Assembly: GCF_015278255.1 (NCBI RefSeq)
Contig: NZ_JADIJC010000006.1
Span: forward strand, 229,307-293,306
Direction of reading: 5' to 3'
Source: Microbacterium hibisci
GTDB lineage: Bacteria > Actinomycetota > Actinomycetes > Actinomycetales > Microbacteriaceae
DNA length: 64,000 nt
Under the pieces are notes generated by a model. It ran no database searches, was not told where the DNA came from, and saw nothing but the letters and a program-made list of their open reading frames with translations. The translations under genes were made by a program, and so were the position numbers. Positions 8,314 through 16,962 of the stretch are shown here, piece after piece. The stretch's first letter is position 1. The number at the start of each line of letters is the position of its first letter.

Positions 8314-9006
8314 ATGCGAGCGAGTGACCGCGCGTACGCGACCCTCCTCGACGAGATCCAGTCCGGCGTGCTGCGCCCGGGCGCCGTTCTCGGCGAGGTC
8401 GAGCAGGCGGCTCGTCTCGGCGTCAGCCGCACCCCGCTCCGCGAGGCATTGGGCCGGCTGGGAGCCGACGGTCTGGTCGCGCAGCAATCGCCCCGGGTCA
8501 CCGTCGTCACCGCCATCGAGGCCGACGACATCCGCGAGATCTTCGAGGTGCGCCGCGCGCTGGAGGAATCAGCCGCGCGGCTGGCCGCCGAGCGGGGCGA
8601 CGCCGGCTCCTTCGCCGATCTGGCCCGGGACTTCGCCCGAGTCGACCTCGCCGGCGGCGACAGCGGCGACGCCGATGCGCGTGACGAGTACTACGCCCTC
8701 ATCGCCCGCTTCGACGAGGCGCTCGACTCCGCCGTCGCCAACGACTACCTCACCGCCGCACTGCGGACCGTGCGCACGCACCTCGTGCGGGTGCGTCGAC
8801 TCGCACGCGACAATCCGGGCCGGCTCGCGGCATCCGTCGCCGAGCACCGGCTGATCGCCGCCGCGATCGCCGCACGCGACGCCGACCTCGCCGCGCACGC
8901 GACGCACGTGCACCTGCACAACGCCCTCACGAACATCCTCGAGTCCCTCGACGCCTCGACGGGCCCAGCGACCGGTGCGGTTCCCGCCGCGCATCCGGTC
9001 GCCTGA
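8314..9006 (+). CDS. GntR family regulator, FCD subfamily (likely propionate regulator)
   Basis: A 230-residue regulator when started at ATG 8314. An N-terminal winged helix (residues about 3-65, [20 protein letters not shown]) is followed by an all-helical FCD ligand domain that begins [13 protein letters not shown] and ends with the histidine-rich [15 protein letters not shown] domains often bind a metal and a small carboxylate. Starts at 8272 and GTG 8290 are in frame, but the first overlaps an operator candidate. prpD follows 32 bases after the stop, so it is the first gene of the prp operon and probably autoregulated through the two TGTATAC sites. The likely effector is 2-methylcitrate or a related acid (inference). 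Confidence 0.9.
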   Translation: MRASDRAYATLLDEIQSGVLRPGAVLGEVEQAARLGVSRTPLREALGRLGADGLVAQQSPRVTVVTAIEADDIREIFEVRRALEESAARLAAERGDAGSFADLARDFARVDLAGGDSGDADARDEYYALIARFDEALDSAVANDYLTAALRTVRTHLVRVRRLARDNPGRLAASVAEHRLIAAAIAARDADLAAHATHVHLHNALTNILESLDASTGPATGAVPAAHPVA

Positions 9007-9038
9007 GCCGTCGACGGGCGCAACACCGAAAGGCCGAC

Positions 9039-10565
9039 ATGACCGTCATCCACCACCTCCGTGTCCACCGCAGCGACGAGAACCTCGTGCGCGAGGGGCA
9101 GCTCGCGTGGCACATCGCCGAGGTCGCCGCAGACCCGGTGGAGGTCGACGCCGACGTCGTCGACATGATCATCAACCGCGTGATCGACAACGCGGCCGTG
9201 GCCGCGGCATCCCTCACCCGCGCTCCGGTGAGCGCCGCCCGCCAGCAGGCGCTCGACCACGCCGTGTCGGTCGGCGGCTCGGGGGCCACCGTGTTCGGCT
9301 GCGCGCTCGACCGTCGCACCTCGCCCGAGTGGGCGGCGTGGGCGAACGGCGTGGCGGTGCGCGAGCTCGACTACCACGACACGTTCCTCGCCGCGGACTA
9401 CTCGCACCCGGGCGACAACATCCCGCCGATCCTCGCCGTCGCGCAGCACGTCGGCGCCGACGGCGCCGCGCTCGTGCGGGGCCTCGCGACCGGGTACGAG
9501 ATCCAGATCGACCTGGTGCGCGCCATCTGCCTGCACAAGCACAAGATCGACCACGTCGCCCACCTCGGCCCGTCGGCGGCCGCGGGCATCGGCACGCTCC
9601 TCGGCCTCGACGTCGAGACGATCTACCAGGCCGTCGGCCAGGCGCTCCACACGACCACCGCCACGCGCCAGTCGCGCAAGGGCGAGATCTCGACCTGGAA
9701 GGCGCACGCCCCCGCGTTCGCGGGCAAGATGGCGGTCGAGGCCGTCGACCGCGCGATGCGCGGCGAGACGTCGCCGAGCCCCATCTACGAGGGCGAGGAC
9801 GGCGTGATCGCGTGGATGCTGGACGGACCGGATGCCTCATACGAGGTGCCGCTGCCGGGTGAGGGCGAGCCGAAGCGCGGCATCCTCGATTCGTACACCA
9901 AGGAGCACTCGGCCGAGTATCAGGCGCAGGCCTGGATCGACCTCGCGCGCAAGCTGCACGGAGAGCACCCGGAGCTTCTCGACCCCGCGAACGTCGAGTC
10001 GATCGTTCTGCACACGTCGCACCACACGCACTACGTCATCGGGTCCGGCGCGAACGACCCCCAGAAGTACGACCCGAAGGCCTCGCGCGAGACGCTCGAC
10101 CACTCGATCCCGTACATCTTCGCCGTCGCGCTGCAGGACGGCGGCTGGCACCACGTGGATTCCTACACCCCCGAGCGTGCGGGTCGTGAAGACACCGTCG
10201 CGCTGTGGAACAAGATCACCACCGCCGAGGACGAGGAGTGGACGCGCCGCTACCACTCCGAGAACCCCGACGAGAAGGCGTTCGGCGGCCGCGTGGAGAT
10301 CCGCCTGACGAACGGCGAGACCATCGTCGACGAGATCGCCGTCGCTGACGCTCACCCGCTGGGTGCGCGTCCGTTCGCCCGCGAGGACTACGTGCGCAAG
10401 TTCCGCCTGCTGGCCGAACCCGTGCTCGCGGCCGACGAGATCGAGCGCTTCCTCGACCTCGCCGAGCGCCTGCCGGAGCTGACCCCCGAAGAGGTGCAGC
10501 AGCTCACGATCGTCGCGGACTTCGGCGTGCTGGCGGCCGCTCCTGCGCCGAAGGGGCTGTTCTGA
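9039..10565 (+). CDS. prpD: 2-methylcitrate dehydratase (MmgE/PrpD family)
   Basis: A 508-residue enzyme of the usual PrpD length that removes water from 2-methylcitrate to give 2-methylaconitate in propionyl-CoA oxidation. Family signatures include [20 protein letters not shown] with its active-site Asp/His cluster, [20 protein letters not shown], and [20 protein letters not shown]. The family is iron-independent. It is preceded by an AAAGG ribosome site and flanked by the GntR gene and prpB. A block of REP-like repeats begins 4 bases after its stop. Confidence 0.95.
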   Translation: MTVIHHLRVHRSDENLVREGQLAWHIAEVAADPVEVDADVVDMIINRVIDNAAVAAASLTRAPVSAARQQALDHAVSVGGSGATVFGCALDRRTSPEWAAWANGVAVRELDYHDTFLAADYSHPGDNIPPILAVAQHVGADGAALVRGLATGYEIQIDLVRAICLHKHKIDHVAHLGPSAAAGIGTLLGLDVETIYQAVGQALHTTTATRQSRKGEISTWKAHAPAFAGKMAVEAVDRAMRGETSPSPIYEGEDGVIAWMLDGPDASYEVPLPGEGEPKRGILDSYTKEHSAEYQAQAWIDLARKLHGEHPELLDPANVESIVLHTSHHTHYVIGSGANDPQKYDPKASRETLDHSIPYIFAVALQDGGWHHVDSYTPERAGREDTVALWNKITTAEDEEWTRRYHSENPDEKAFGGRVEIRLTNGETIVDEIAVADAHPLGARPFAREDYVRKFRLLAEPVLAADEIERFLDLAERLPELTPEEVQQLTIVADFGVLAAAPAPKGLF

Positions 10566-10568
10566 TGC

Positions 10569-10750
10569 GCGTTTCGTCTCGCTCCGCTCGCTCAACGACC
10601 GAGCAACACCGGTCGTTGAGCGGGGGAGCGCCAGCGACCGACCAATACCGGTCGTTGAGCGGGGGAGCGCCAGCGACCGAGACGAAACGCCCCGACCATG
10701 CGAGGACCATCTGATGCTGCGCTTCGTCTCGCTTCGCTCGCTCAACGACC
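10569..10750. repeat. REP-like repeat cluster (four copies)
   Basis: Four copies of a roughly 32-40 base unit whose minus-orientation form is a GGTCGTTGAGCGAGCG stretch, a variable AGCGA link, and GAGACGAAACGC. Copies lie at 10569-10600 (minus), 10611-10642 (plus), 10650-10690 (plus) and 10720-10750 (minus), so the block can fold into large hairpins. It fills the gap between prpD and prpB and ends 10 bases before prpB's ribosome site. Further copies occur at 27690, 42841, 45327, 45378 and 46779. Confidence 0.85.
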
Positions 10751-10766
10751 GTGAGGAGCTTCGCCA

Positions 10767-11666
10767 GTGCTGTACTCGATAGTGCCCGCGCACGAGAAGC
10801 GGCGGCTGTTCCGCGAGCGGCTCGCATCCGGCGAGCTGCTGCGGTTCCCGGGTGCGTTCAACCCGCTGTCGGCCCGGCTCATCGAGCGCAAGGGGTTCGA
10901 GGGCGTCTACATCTCGGGGGCGGTGCTGAGCGCCGACCTCGGCCTGCCCGACATCGGACTGACCACGCTCACCGAGGTCGCCGCGCGGGGGCAGCAGATC
11001 GCCCGCATGACCGACCTCCCGGCGATCATCGACGCCGACACCGGCTTCGGTGAGCCGATGAACGTCGCCCGCACGATCCAGACCCTCGAGGACGCCGGCA
11101 TCGCCGGCACGCACATCGAGGACCAGATCAACCCCAAGCGGTGCGGCCACCTCGACGGCAAGGCCGTCGTCGACGAAGACACTGCGGTCAAGCGCATCCG
11201 CGCGGCGGCCGACGCCCGTCGCGACCCGAACTTCCTGATCATGGCACGCACCGACATCCGCGCGGTGGAGGGGCTGGATGCCGCGACCGACCGCGCGAAG
11301 GCGCTCGTCGACGCGGGGGCCGATGCGATCTTCCCCGAGGCGATGCGGTCGCTCGACGAGTTCGCCGCGATGCGCGCCGCCGTGGACGTGCCGATCCTCG
11401 CCAACATGACCGAGTTCGGCAAGTCCGAGCTCTTCACCGTCGACCAGCTGCAGGGCGTCGGCGTCAACATCGTGATCTGGCCGGTCTCACTGCTGCGGAT
11501 CGCGATGGGCGCGGCATCCCGCGCACTCGATACGCTCATCGACGACGGGCATCTGACCTCGAAGCTCGGCGAGATGCAGCACCGCGCCGACCTCTACGAC
11601 CTCATCGACTACGAGCAGTACAACCACTTCGACCAGGACGTCTTCAACTTCCAGGTCCAGCGCTGA
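10767..11666 (+). CDS. prpB: Methylisocitrate lyase
   Basis: A 299-residue (beta/alpha)8 lyase that splits 2-methylisocitrate into pyruvate and succinate. The ICL/PEP-mutase signature is clear: the metal site IDADTGFGEP, the catalytic loop NPKRCGHLDGK (KKCGH-like), and ARTDIRAVEG. It starts at GTG 10767 behind a GAGGAG ribosome site. Its place between prpD and prpC fixes the pathway. The repeat block upstream may reduce or insulate expression relative to prpD. Confidence 0.95.
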   Translation: MLYSIVPAHEKRRLFRERLASGELLRFPGAFNPLSARLIERKGFEGVYISGAVLSADLGLPDIGLTTLTEVAARGQQIARMTDLPAIIDADTGFGEPMNVARTIQTLEDAGIAGTHIEDQINPKRCGHLDGKAVVDEDTAVKRIRAAADARRDPNFLIMARTDIRAVEGLDAATDRAKALVDAGADAIFPEAMRSLDEFAAMRAAVDVPILANMTEFGKSELFTVDQLQGVGVNIVIWPVSLLRIAMGAASRALDTLIDDGHLTSKLGEMQHRADLYDLIDYEQYNHFDQDVFNFQVQR

Positions 11667-11667
11667 C

Positions 11668-11742
11668 CATGTCCCCATTTCCGCTCTGCATGTCCCAGAA
11701 ACCCTCGCTCCGGCGCCTCGGAACGACCGAAAGTGGGACATG
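11668..11742. repeat. Imperfect hairpin with CATGTCCC arms
   Basis: CATGTCCC-starting arms at 11668-11680 and, inverted, at 11730-11742, with a third direct copy near 11689. The hairpin lies between prpB and prpC and ends before prpC's GGAG ribosome site. It could be a processing or attenuation point or a small mobile hairpin. Confidence 0.5.
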
Positions 11743-11768
11743 CATCACCTCGAAGGAGAGCCGCAGCC

Positions 11769-12959
11769 ATGAGTGAACCCGACATCAAGAAGGGGCTCGC
11801 CGGCGTCGTCGTGGACTACACGGCGGTCTCGAAGGTCAACCCCGAGACGAACTCGCTGCTGTATCGCGGCTACCCGGTGCAGGAGCTCGCGGCGACGCAG
11901 CCGTTCGAGTCCGTCGCGTACCTGCTGTGGCACGGCGAGCTGCCGACCGACGTGCAGCTCGCGCAGCTGCGCGCCACCGAGCGCCAGTACCGTCACCTGC
12001 CCGCCGACGTGCGCGCGGCGATCGACCTCGTTCCCGTCGACGCGCACCCGATGGACGAGGTGCGCACGGCGGTGAGCCTCATCGGCGCCCGCGACCTCGC
12101 CGGGACCGGCTCGGTGCTCGACGCGAGCGGCAGCGCCGACGAGAACCTCGCGCGCAGCATCCGTCTCTTCGCCGTCCTTCCCGCGATCGTCGCCTACGGC
12201 CAGCGCCGCCGGCGCGGCCAGCAGCCCGTCGCGCCCCGCGACGACCTGGACTACGCCGCGAACTTCCTCTGGATGACCTTCGGCGAGGAGTCGGACGACG
12301 TCGTCGTCGACGCGTTCAACCGCTCGATGATCCTCTACGCGGAGCACTCGTTCAACGCGTCGACCTTCACGGGCCGCGTGATCGCGTCGACGCTGAGCGA
12401 CCTCTACTCGGCGGTCGTCGGCGCCATCGGCGCCCTCAAGGGACCGCTGCACGGCGGCGCGAACGAGGCCGTGCTGCACATCTTCGACGAGATCGGCACG
12501 GCCGAGAACGTCGGGCCGTGGCTGGACGAGGCGCTCGCCGAGAAGCGCAAGATCATGGGCTTCGGCCACCGCGTGTACAAGCGCGGCGACTCACGCGTGC
12601 CCACCATGAAGGCGGCGCTCGACACGCTCGTCGAGCACTACGACCGCCCCGAGGTGGCCGCGCTCTACGACACGCTCGAGTCGGAGTTCGTCAGCCGCAA
12701 GGGCATCTACCCCAACCTCGACTACCCGTCGGGGCCCGCGTACAACCTCATGGGCTTCGACACGCTCACCTTCACGCCGCTGTTCGTCGCCGCGCGGGTC
12801 ACGGGCTGGACCGCCCACATCATGGAGCAGCTCGCCTCGAATGCGCTCATCCGCCCGCTGTCGGAGTACAACGGCCCTGACGAGCGCCATATCGAGGGCT
12901 ACGTGGCGGATGCCGCCAGCCTCGCCGCCGCCGAACGCGAAGAGGAAGCCGCGGGGTGA
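11769..12959 (+). CDS. prpC: 2-methylcitrate synthase (citrate synthase family)
   Basis: A 396-residue enzyme condensing propionyl-CoA with oxaloacetate. Catalytic segments are the His of GPLHGGANEAVLHIF, the His of MGFGHRVYKRGDSR and the Asp block PNLDYPSGPAYNLMGF. ATG 11769 has a GAAGGAGAG ribosome site; an in-frame ATG at 11733 lies inside the upstream hairpin and adds only a basic leader. Sequence alone cannot exclude dual citrate/methylcitrate activity, but the operon position behind prpDB makes PrpC the best call. Confidence 0.94.
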   Translation: MSEPDIKKGLAGVVVDYTAVSKVNPETNSLLYRGYPVQELAATQPFESVAYLLWHGELPTDVQLAQLRATERQYRHLPADVRAAIDLVPVDAHPMDEVRTAVSLIGARDLAGTGSVLDASGSADENLARSIRLFAVLPAIVAYGQRRRRGQQPVAPRDDLDYAANFLWMTFGEESDDVVVDAFNRSMILYAEHSFNASTFTGRVIASTLSDLYSAVVGAIGALKGPLHGGANEAVLHIFDEIGTAENVGPWLDEALAEKRKIMGFGHRVYKRGDSRVPTMKAALDTLVEHYDRPEVAALYDTLESEFVSRKGIYPNLDYPSGPAYNLMGFDTLTFTPLFVAARVTGWTAHIMEQLASNALIRPLSEYNGPDERHIEGYVADAASLAAAEREEEAAG

Positions 12960-12963
12960 AGCC

Positions 12964-13419
12964 GTGAGCCTCTGGTTCGGCGACGTCGCCGGCATCGATC
13001 TGACGGCGATGGCCCCGGGGACGCTCATCGAGAACCTCGGGATCGAGATCGTCGAGATCCGCGACGACGCGCTGGTGGGACGGATGCCGGTGGACCGGCG
13101 CACCGTGCAGCCCGCCGGCGTGCTCCACGGTGGGGCCTCCGTAGCGCTCGCCGAGACGCTCGCGTCGTGGGCCGGCTACCTCGCGGTCGACCGCGAGCGC
13201 TTCCACGTCGTCGGCCAGGAGATCAACGCCAACCACATTCGTCCGATCGCGTCGGGCTGGGTCACGGCGACCGTCACGCCGGCGAACCTCGGCCGCCGCG
13301 CGCACGTGTGGGAGATCCGCATCGTCGACGAGGCGGGCCGCCTCGTCTGCATCTCGCGCTGCACGCTCGCGGTGATCGAGCAGCGCAGCACCTACGCGAC
13401 GCCCGACGCGCGCGGTTGA
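12964..13419 (+). CDS. Hotdog-fold acyl-CoA thioesterase (YdiI/MenI-like)
   Basis: A 151-residue single hotdog domain. The GTG start at 12964 lies 4 bases after the prpC stop, so translation is probably coupled. The motif GVLHGGASVALAETLAS, with its catalytic Glu, matches the YdiI/EntH/DHNA-CoA thioesterase clade; INANHIRPIASGWVTA is the second conserved strand region. As last gene of the prp operon it may release CoA from propionyl- or methylcitryl-type thioesters when the cycle stalls (inference). A very strong terminator follows. Confidence 0.85.
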   Translation: MSLWFGDVAGIDLTAMAPGTLIENLGIEIVEIRDDALVGRMPVDRRTVQPAGVLHGGASVALAETLASWAGYLAVDRERFHVVGQEINANHIRPIASGWVTATVTPANLGRRAHVWEIRIVDEAGRLVCISRCTLAVIEQRSTYATPDARG

Positions 13420-13422
13420 TTC

Positions 13423-13465
13423 CGGATGCCTCGCCCCGGCGTCGCGCGCCGGGGCGAGGCATCCG
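13423..13465. terminator. Bidirectional hairpin terminator, 19-bp perfect stem
   Basis: Bases 13423-13441 pair perfectly with 13447-13465 around TCGCG. It lies between the convergent prp operon and livM, so it can serve both strands. The stem again begins CGGATGCC. Confidence 0.8.
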
Positions 13466-13542
13466 TCATCCCGCGTGCGTTGCCTCGTTCGCTTCGTTCG
13501 TCGCGACACGCGGGTTCGCCGCCGCGCGGGGACGGGGTCGGG

Positions 13543-14598
13543 TCAGCGACGGCCCGGGATCCGGCGGACGACGGGCGCGAGCCCGGCGCGCAGCAGGCCC
13601 ACGAGGCCGTAGGGCAGGAAGAACGCGAACACGATCAGCACCGCGCCGTAGACCGCGCCCGTCGCGGCCGGGCTCATCGTCGACGTGAATGTCGGGACGT
13701 ACTGCACGAACAGCGCGCCGAGCACCGCACCGGGCACGGTGGCGAGGCCGCCGACGACGATCAGCGTCACGAACGAGATCGAGAGCGTCAGGCCGAAGTT
13801 CTCGGGCCCGATGAACTCCAGCAGCAGCGCGTACAGCCCGCCGGCGACGCCCGCGTAGATCGCGGAGGCGGCGAACAGGCGGGTCTTCGTCTGCCAGACG
13901 TCGACGCCGAGTGTCTCGGCGACCAGCTCGGCGTCGCGCACCGCGACGAACGAGCGGCCGAGGCGTCCGCGGGCGAGGCGGCGCGTCACCAGGTACGCGA
14001 GCCCGGCCACGACGAGAGCCAGGTAGTACACCCACTGGTCGTGCGCGAGCGGGATCCAGGCGGGCGGATCGCCGTCGATCGCGATGCCGCGGCTGCCGTG
14101 GGTCCACGGCTCCAGCGCGCGGATGACCGCCGGTGTCGCCATCGCCATGGCGAGCGTCACGAGGCCCAGCTGCAGCCCGCGCAGACGCAGCGCGGGCAGG
14201 CCGATGAGGTAGCCGACCACGAACGGCAGCGCGCCGGCGACGATGAGGGTGAGCGGATGCGGAAGCCCGGCCTCACCGGCGACGGCCACGGTGTACGCGC
14301 CGATGGCGAAGAAGGCCGAGTGGCCGAGCGAGACCTGCCCGCCGAATCCGACGAGGAGATTCAACCCGAGGCCGACGATCGCCCAGATCATCACGAGCGT
14401 GACGGTCAGGTTGATGTAGCTGGGGTTGACGAGGGGGACGGCGATCAGCCCCGCGGCCGCGGCGATCCCGAGGACCATCGTCAGCCAGCGCGGTGGCGCC
14501 AGCGGCGGCCGGGGGCGGCGCAGCCACTCGGCGGCGGAGGTCGCGGGACGCCGCGAGGCCAGCAGAGTGCGGACGGGGGAGGTCGTGGTCATGGTCAT
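13543..14598 (-). CDS. livM: Liv-type ABC transporter permease, LivM
   Basis: A 351-residue membrane protein with about ten hydrophobic segments. The LivM family core is present: GLNLLVGFGGQVSLGHSAFF near residue 75 and the EAA-like loop with RGRLGRSFVAVRDAELVAET. The start ATG at 14598 overlaps the livH stop (ATGA), so the frame extension upstream is not coding. With LivH it forms the translocation pore of a hydrophobic amino acid transporter (HAAT) family importer; such systems also carry amides, urea and aromatic or short-chain acids. Confidence 0.93.
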   Translation of the reverse strand: MTMTTTSPVRTLLASRRPATSAAEWLRRPRPPLAPPRWLTMVLGIAAAAGLIAVPLVNPSYINLTVTLVMIWAIVGLGLNLLVGFGGQVSLGHSAFFAIGAYTVAVAGEAGLPHPLTLIVAGALPFVVGYLIGLPALRLRGLQLGLVTLAMAMATPAVIRALEPWTHGSRGIAIDGDPPAWIPLAHDQWVYYLALVVAGLAYLVTRRLARGRLGRSFVAVRDAELVAETLGVDVWQTKTRLFAASAIYAGVAGGLYALLLEFIGPENFGLTLSISFVTLIVVGGLATVPGAVLGALFVQYVPTFTSTMSPAATGAVYGAVLIVFAFFLPYGLVGLLRAGLAPVVRRIPGRR

Positions 14599-15473
14599 GC
14601 GCGCACCAGCTCTCGGCGTCCGAAGATCCCCTGGGGTCGCAGCAGCAGCACCGCGACGATGATCAGCAGCGCGACGACCTGCTTGAGTTCGGAACCCACG
14701 GCGGGGAGATAGCTGCCGGCGAGGTTCTCGATCACCCCGACCGCCACCCCGCCGACGAGTGCGCCGACCGGCGATTCCAGTCCGCCGAGAGTCGCGGCGG
14801 CGAAGGCGTAGATCAGGACGGGACCCATCATGCCCGGGTGGAGGAACAGCTCCGGCGCGATCATGGTGCCGGCGAGCGCGCCGACGGCGCCGGCGATCGC
14901 CCAGCCGATCGACATCGTGCGGCCCGTCGAGATTCCCGACAGCTCCGCCGACTCGGGGGCGGACACCGCTGCGCGCATGCGCAGTCCGACGCGCGTGAAG
15001 CCGAACAGCGCCGCCAGGCCCGCCGCGACCACGAGCACCGAGAAGACGATGCCGACGTCCTGGCGTGAGACCGACACCCCGCCGATGACGAATGACCCGG
15101 CGCCGAAGAGGGCGGGCATCTCCTTGGTCTGGTAGGTCCAGACCCAGCCGATGAGTGCGTTGAGGGCGATCATCAGGCCGAGGCTCACGATGATCAGCGG
15201 CAGGTGCTGATGGCGGCGCACGAGCGGCCGCACCAGCACCCGCTCGATGCCCGCCGACAGCAGCGCGAGCACCGCCATCGACACGACGAGAGCGCCCCAG
15301 ATCGGCAGCCCCCAGGCGGTGAGCTGCCACGACACATAGGCGCCCAGCAGGGCGAGTTCACCCTGCGCGAAGTTCAGCGTGCGCGACGCACGGTAGACGA
15401 GCACGATGGCGAGCGCCAGCGCGCCGTACACCGCGCCCGTCGCGATGCCGTCGACGACCTGCTGCAGGAACAT
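14595..15473 (-). CDS. livH: Liv-type ABC transporter permease, LivH
   Basis: A 292-residue membrane protein starting MFLQQVVDGIATGAVYGALA, the standard LivH opening. The segment ASRTLNFAQGELALLGAYVS and the EAA loop TRVGLRMRAAVSAPESAEL are typical. It starts 10 bases after the livF stop and overlaps livM. About eight membrane segments are apparent. Confidence 0.93.
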   Translation of the reverse strand: MFLQQVVDGIATGAVYGALALAIVLVYRASRTLNFAQGELALLGAYVSWQLTAWGLPIWGALVVSMAVLALLSAGIERVLVRPLVRRHQHLPLIIVSLGLMIALNALIGWVWTYQTKEMPALFGAGSFVIGGVSVSRQDVGIVFSVLVVAAGLAALFGFTRVGLRMRAAVSAPESAELSGISTGRTMSIGWAIAGAVGALAGTMIAPELFLHPGMMGPVLIYAFAAATLGGLESPVGALVGGVAVGVIENLAGSYLPAVGSELKQVVALLIIVAVLLLRPQGIFGRRELVRA

Positions 15474-15483
15474 GGGTGTCTCC

Positions 15484-16191
15484 TCACATCCCGAGGTACG
15501 CGCGGCGCACCTCGTCCTGGTCGCGCAGCTCGGCGGCGGGCCCGCGCACGGTGAGGGAGCCGCTCTCGATGACGATGGCCTCCTCGGCGATGCCGAGCGC
15601 GAGCTCGGCATTCTGCTCGACGAGCAGCATCGCGGTGCCGGTCTCACGCCCGATCTCGTCGAGAGTCGCGAAGAGCTCCTGGGTGATCTTGGGCGCGAGT
15701 CCGAGCGAGGGTTCGTCGAGGAGCACCAGTCGAGGCGCGGCCATGTACGCGCGGGCGATCGCGAGCAGCTGCTGCTCGCCGCCGCTGAGCCCCGACGCCG
15801 GCCGGCCGCTGCGCTCACCGAGCCGCGGGAAGCGGTCGAGCCAGCGCGCCGCGTCGCGCGCGGCCTCGCGCCCGGGGCGACTCGAGCCGCCCACGAGGAG
15901 GTTCTCGCGCACGGTGAGGTCGCCGAACGTTCCGCGGCCCTGGGGCACGTGCGCGATGCCGGTCGCGGCGACCCGGTGCGGCGGCATCCCGCCGATCTCC
16001 GTTCCTCCGAAGCGGATGAACCCCTCGACACGGCACATGCCCGAGATGCTGCGGAGCGTCGTCGTCTTGCCGGCGCCGTTGGCGCCCAGCACGACGAGCC
16101 TGCCGCCCTCGGGGATGTCGAACACGATGTCGCGCAGCACGGTCACCGCGCCGTAGCCGGCGGCGGCGATCTCGACCGACAGCAGCGTCAT
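15484..16191 (-). CDS. livF: Liv-type ABC transporter ATP-binding protein, LivF
   Basis: A 235-residue ATPase. Walker A VLGANGAGKTTTLRSI, signature GLSGGEQQLLAIARA, Walker B LVLLDEPSLGLAP and the H-loop in MLLVEQNAELAL are all intact. The Glu-Gln-Asn variant at the end is characteristic of LivF rather than LivG. It overlaps livG by four bases. Confidence 0.93.
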   Translation of the reverse strand: MTLLSVEIAAAGYGAVTVLRDIVFDIPEGGRLVVLGANGAGKTTTLRSISGMCRVEGFIRFGGTEIGGMPPHRVAATGIAHVPQGRGTFGDLTVRENLLVGGSSRPGREAARDAARWLDRFPRLGERSGRPASGLSGGEQQLLAIARAYMAAPRLVLLDEPSLGLAPKITQELFATLDEIGRETGTAMLLVEQNAELALGIAEEAIVIESGSLTVRGPAAELRDQDEVRRAYLGM

Positions 16192-16958
16192 GCGGCGGCG
16201 CTCCCGAGGTAGGCGGCGACGACCTGCGGATCCCGGGCGACCTCGGCCGGCGTGCCGGTCGCGATGACCCGCCCGAAGTTGAGGACGACGACCCGGTCGC
16301 AGACGGCGCCGACGAGTCCCATGTGGTGCTCGACCAGGAGGATCGCCGTGCCGCGGTCGGCGGCGAGGCGCCGCAGCGTCGTGCCGAGCTCGAGCACCTC
16401 GCCGTGGATGAGCCCGTTCGCCGGCTCGTCGACCAGCAGCAGCCGGGGCTCGGCGATGAGGGCGCGCGCCAGCTCGACGCGCTTGAGCGTGCCGAACGGC
16501 AGGGTGCCGACGACTCGCGGTGCAGCCTCGGCGAGTCCGAGGTCGTCGAGCAGCGCGACCGCCCGGTCGCGCATCGCCTCCTCGGTGCGGGCGAGCTCGG
16601 GCAGCGCGAGCGCGCTCGCCCAGTAGCCGCCGCGCGTGGCGTGATACGCGCCGGCCAGCACGTTCTCGAGCACGGTCTGCGAGGGGAGCAGGCCGAGGTT
16701 CTGGAACGTGCGGCCGACGCCCAGCGCGGCGATCCGGTGCCGGGGGAGCCGAGTGACCTCGGCACCCCCGACCCGGATGCTGCCCTGCTGCGGGCGGTAG
16801 AGCCCGCTGACGCAGTTGAACAGGCTCGTCTTCCCGGCGCCGTTGGGGCCGATCAGCCCGACGACCTCGCCGTCCCCGACGGTCAGGCTCGGCCCGTCGA
16901 GGGCCTGCAGTCCACCGAAAGACAACTGGACGTCCGAGATCTCGAGCAGAGCGGCCAT
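16188..16958 (-). CDS. livG: Liv-type ABC transporter ATP-binding protein, LivG
   Basis: A 256-residue ATPase partner of LivF. It carries Walker A IGPNGAGKTSLFNCVSG, the LivG-specific segment LGVGRTFQNLGLLP, and Walker B LLLVDEPANGLIHGEV. The signature loop reads PFGTLKRVELARAL, with TLK in place of the usual SGG; the change is worth noting, though LivG proteins often have degenerate signatures (PYGxQRRLE). The H-loop is ILLVEHHMGLV. It starts 4 bases after the binding-protein stop. Confidence 0.92.
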   Translation of the reverse strand: MAALLEISDVQLSFGGLQALDGPSLTVGDGEVVGLIGPNGAGKTSLFNCVSGLYRPQQGSIRVGGAEVTRLPRHRIAALGVGRTFQNLGLLPSQTVLENVLAGAYHATRGGYWASALALPELARTEEAMRDRAVALLDDLGLAEAAPRVVGTLPFGTLKRVELARALIAEPRLLLVDEPANGLIHGEVLELGTTLRRLAADRGTAILLVEHHMGLVGAVCDRVVVLNFGRVIATGTPAEVARDPQVVAAYLGSAAA

Positions 16959-16962
16959 GGTG

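Noticed and set aside
10569..10750. CRISPR array
   Set aside because: Repeats differ in orientation and in spacing and have no regular spacers or cas genes nearby; they are REP-like elements.
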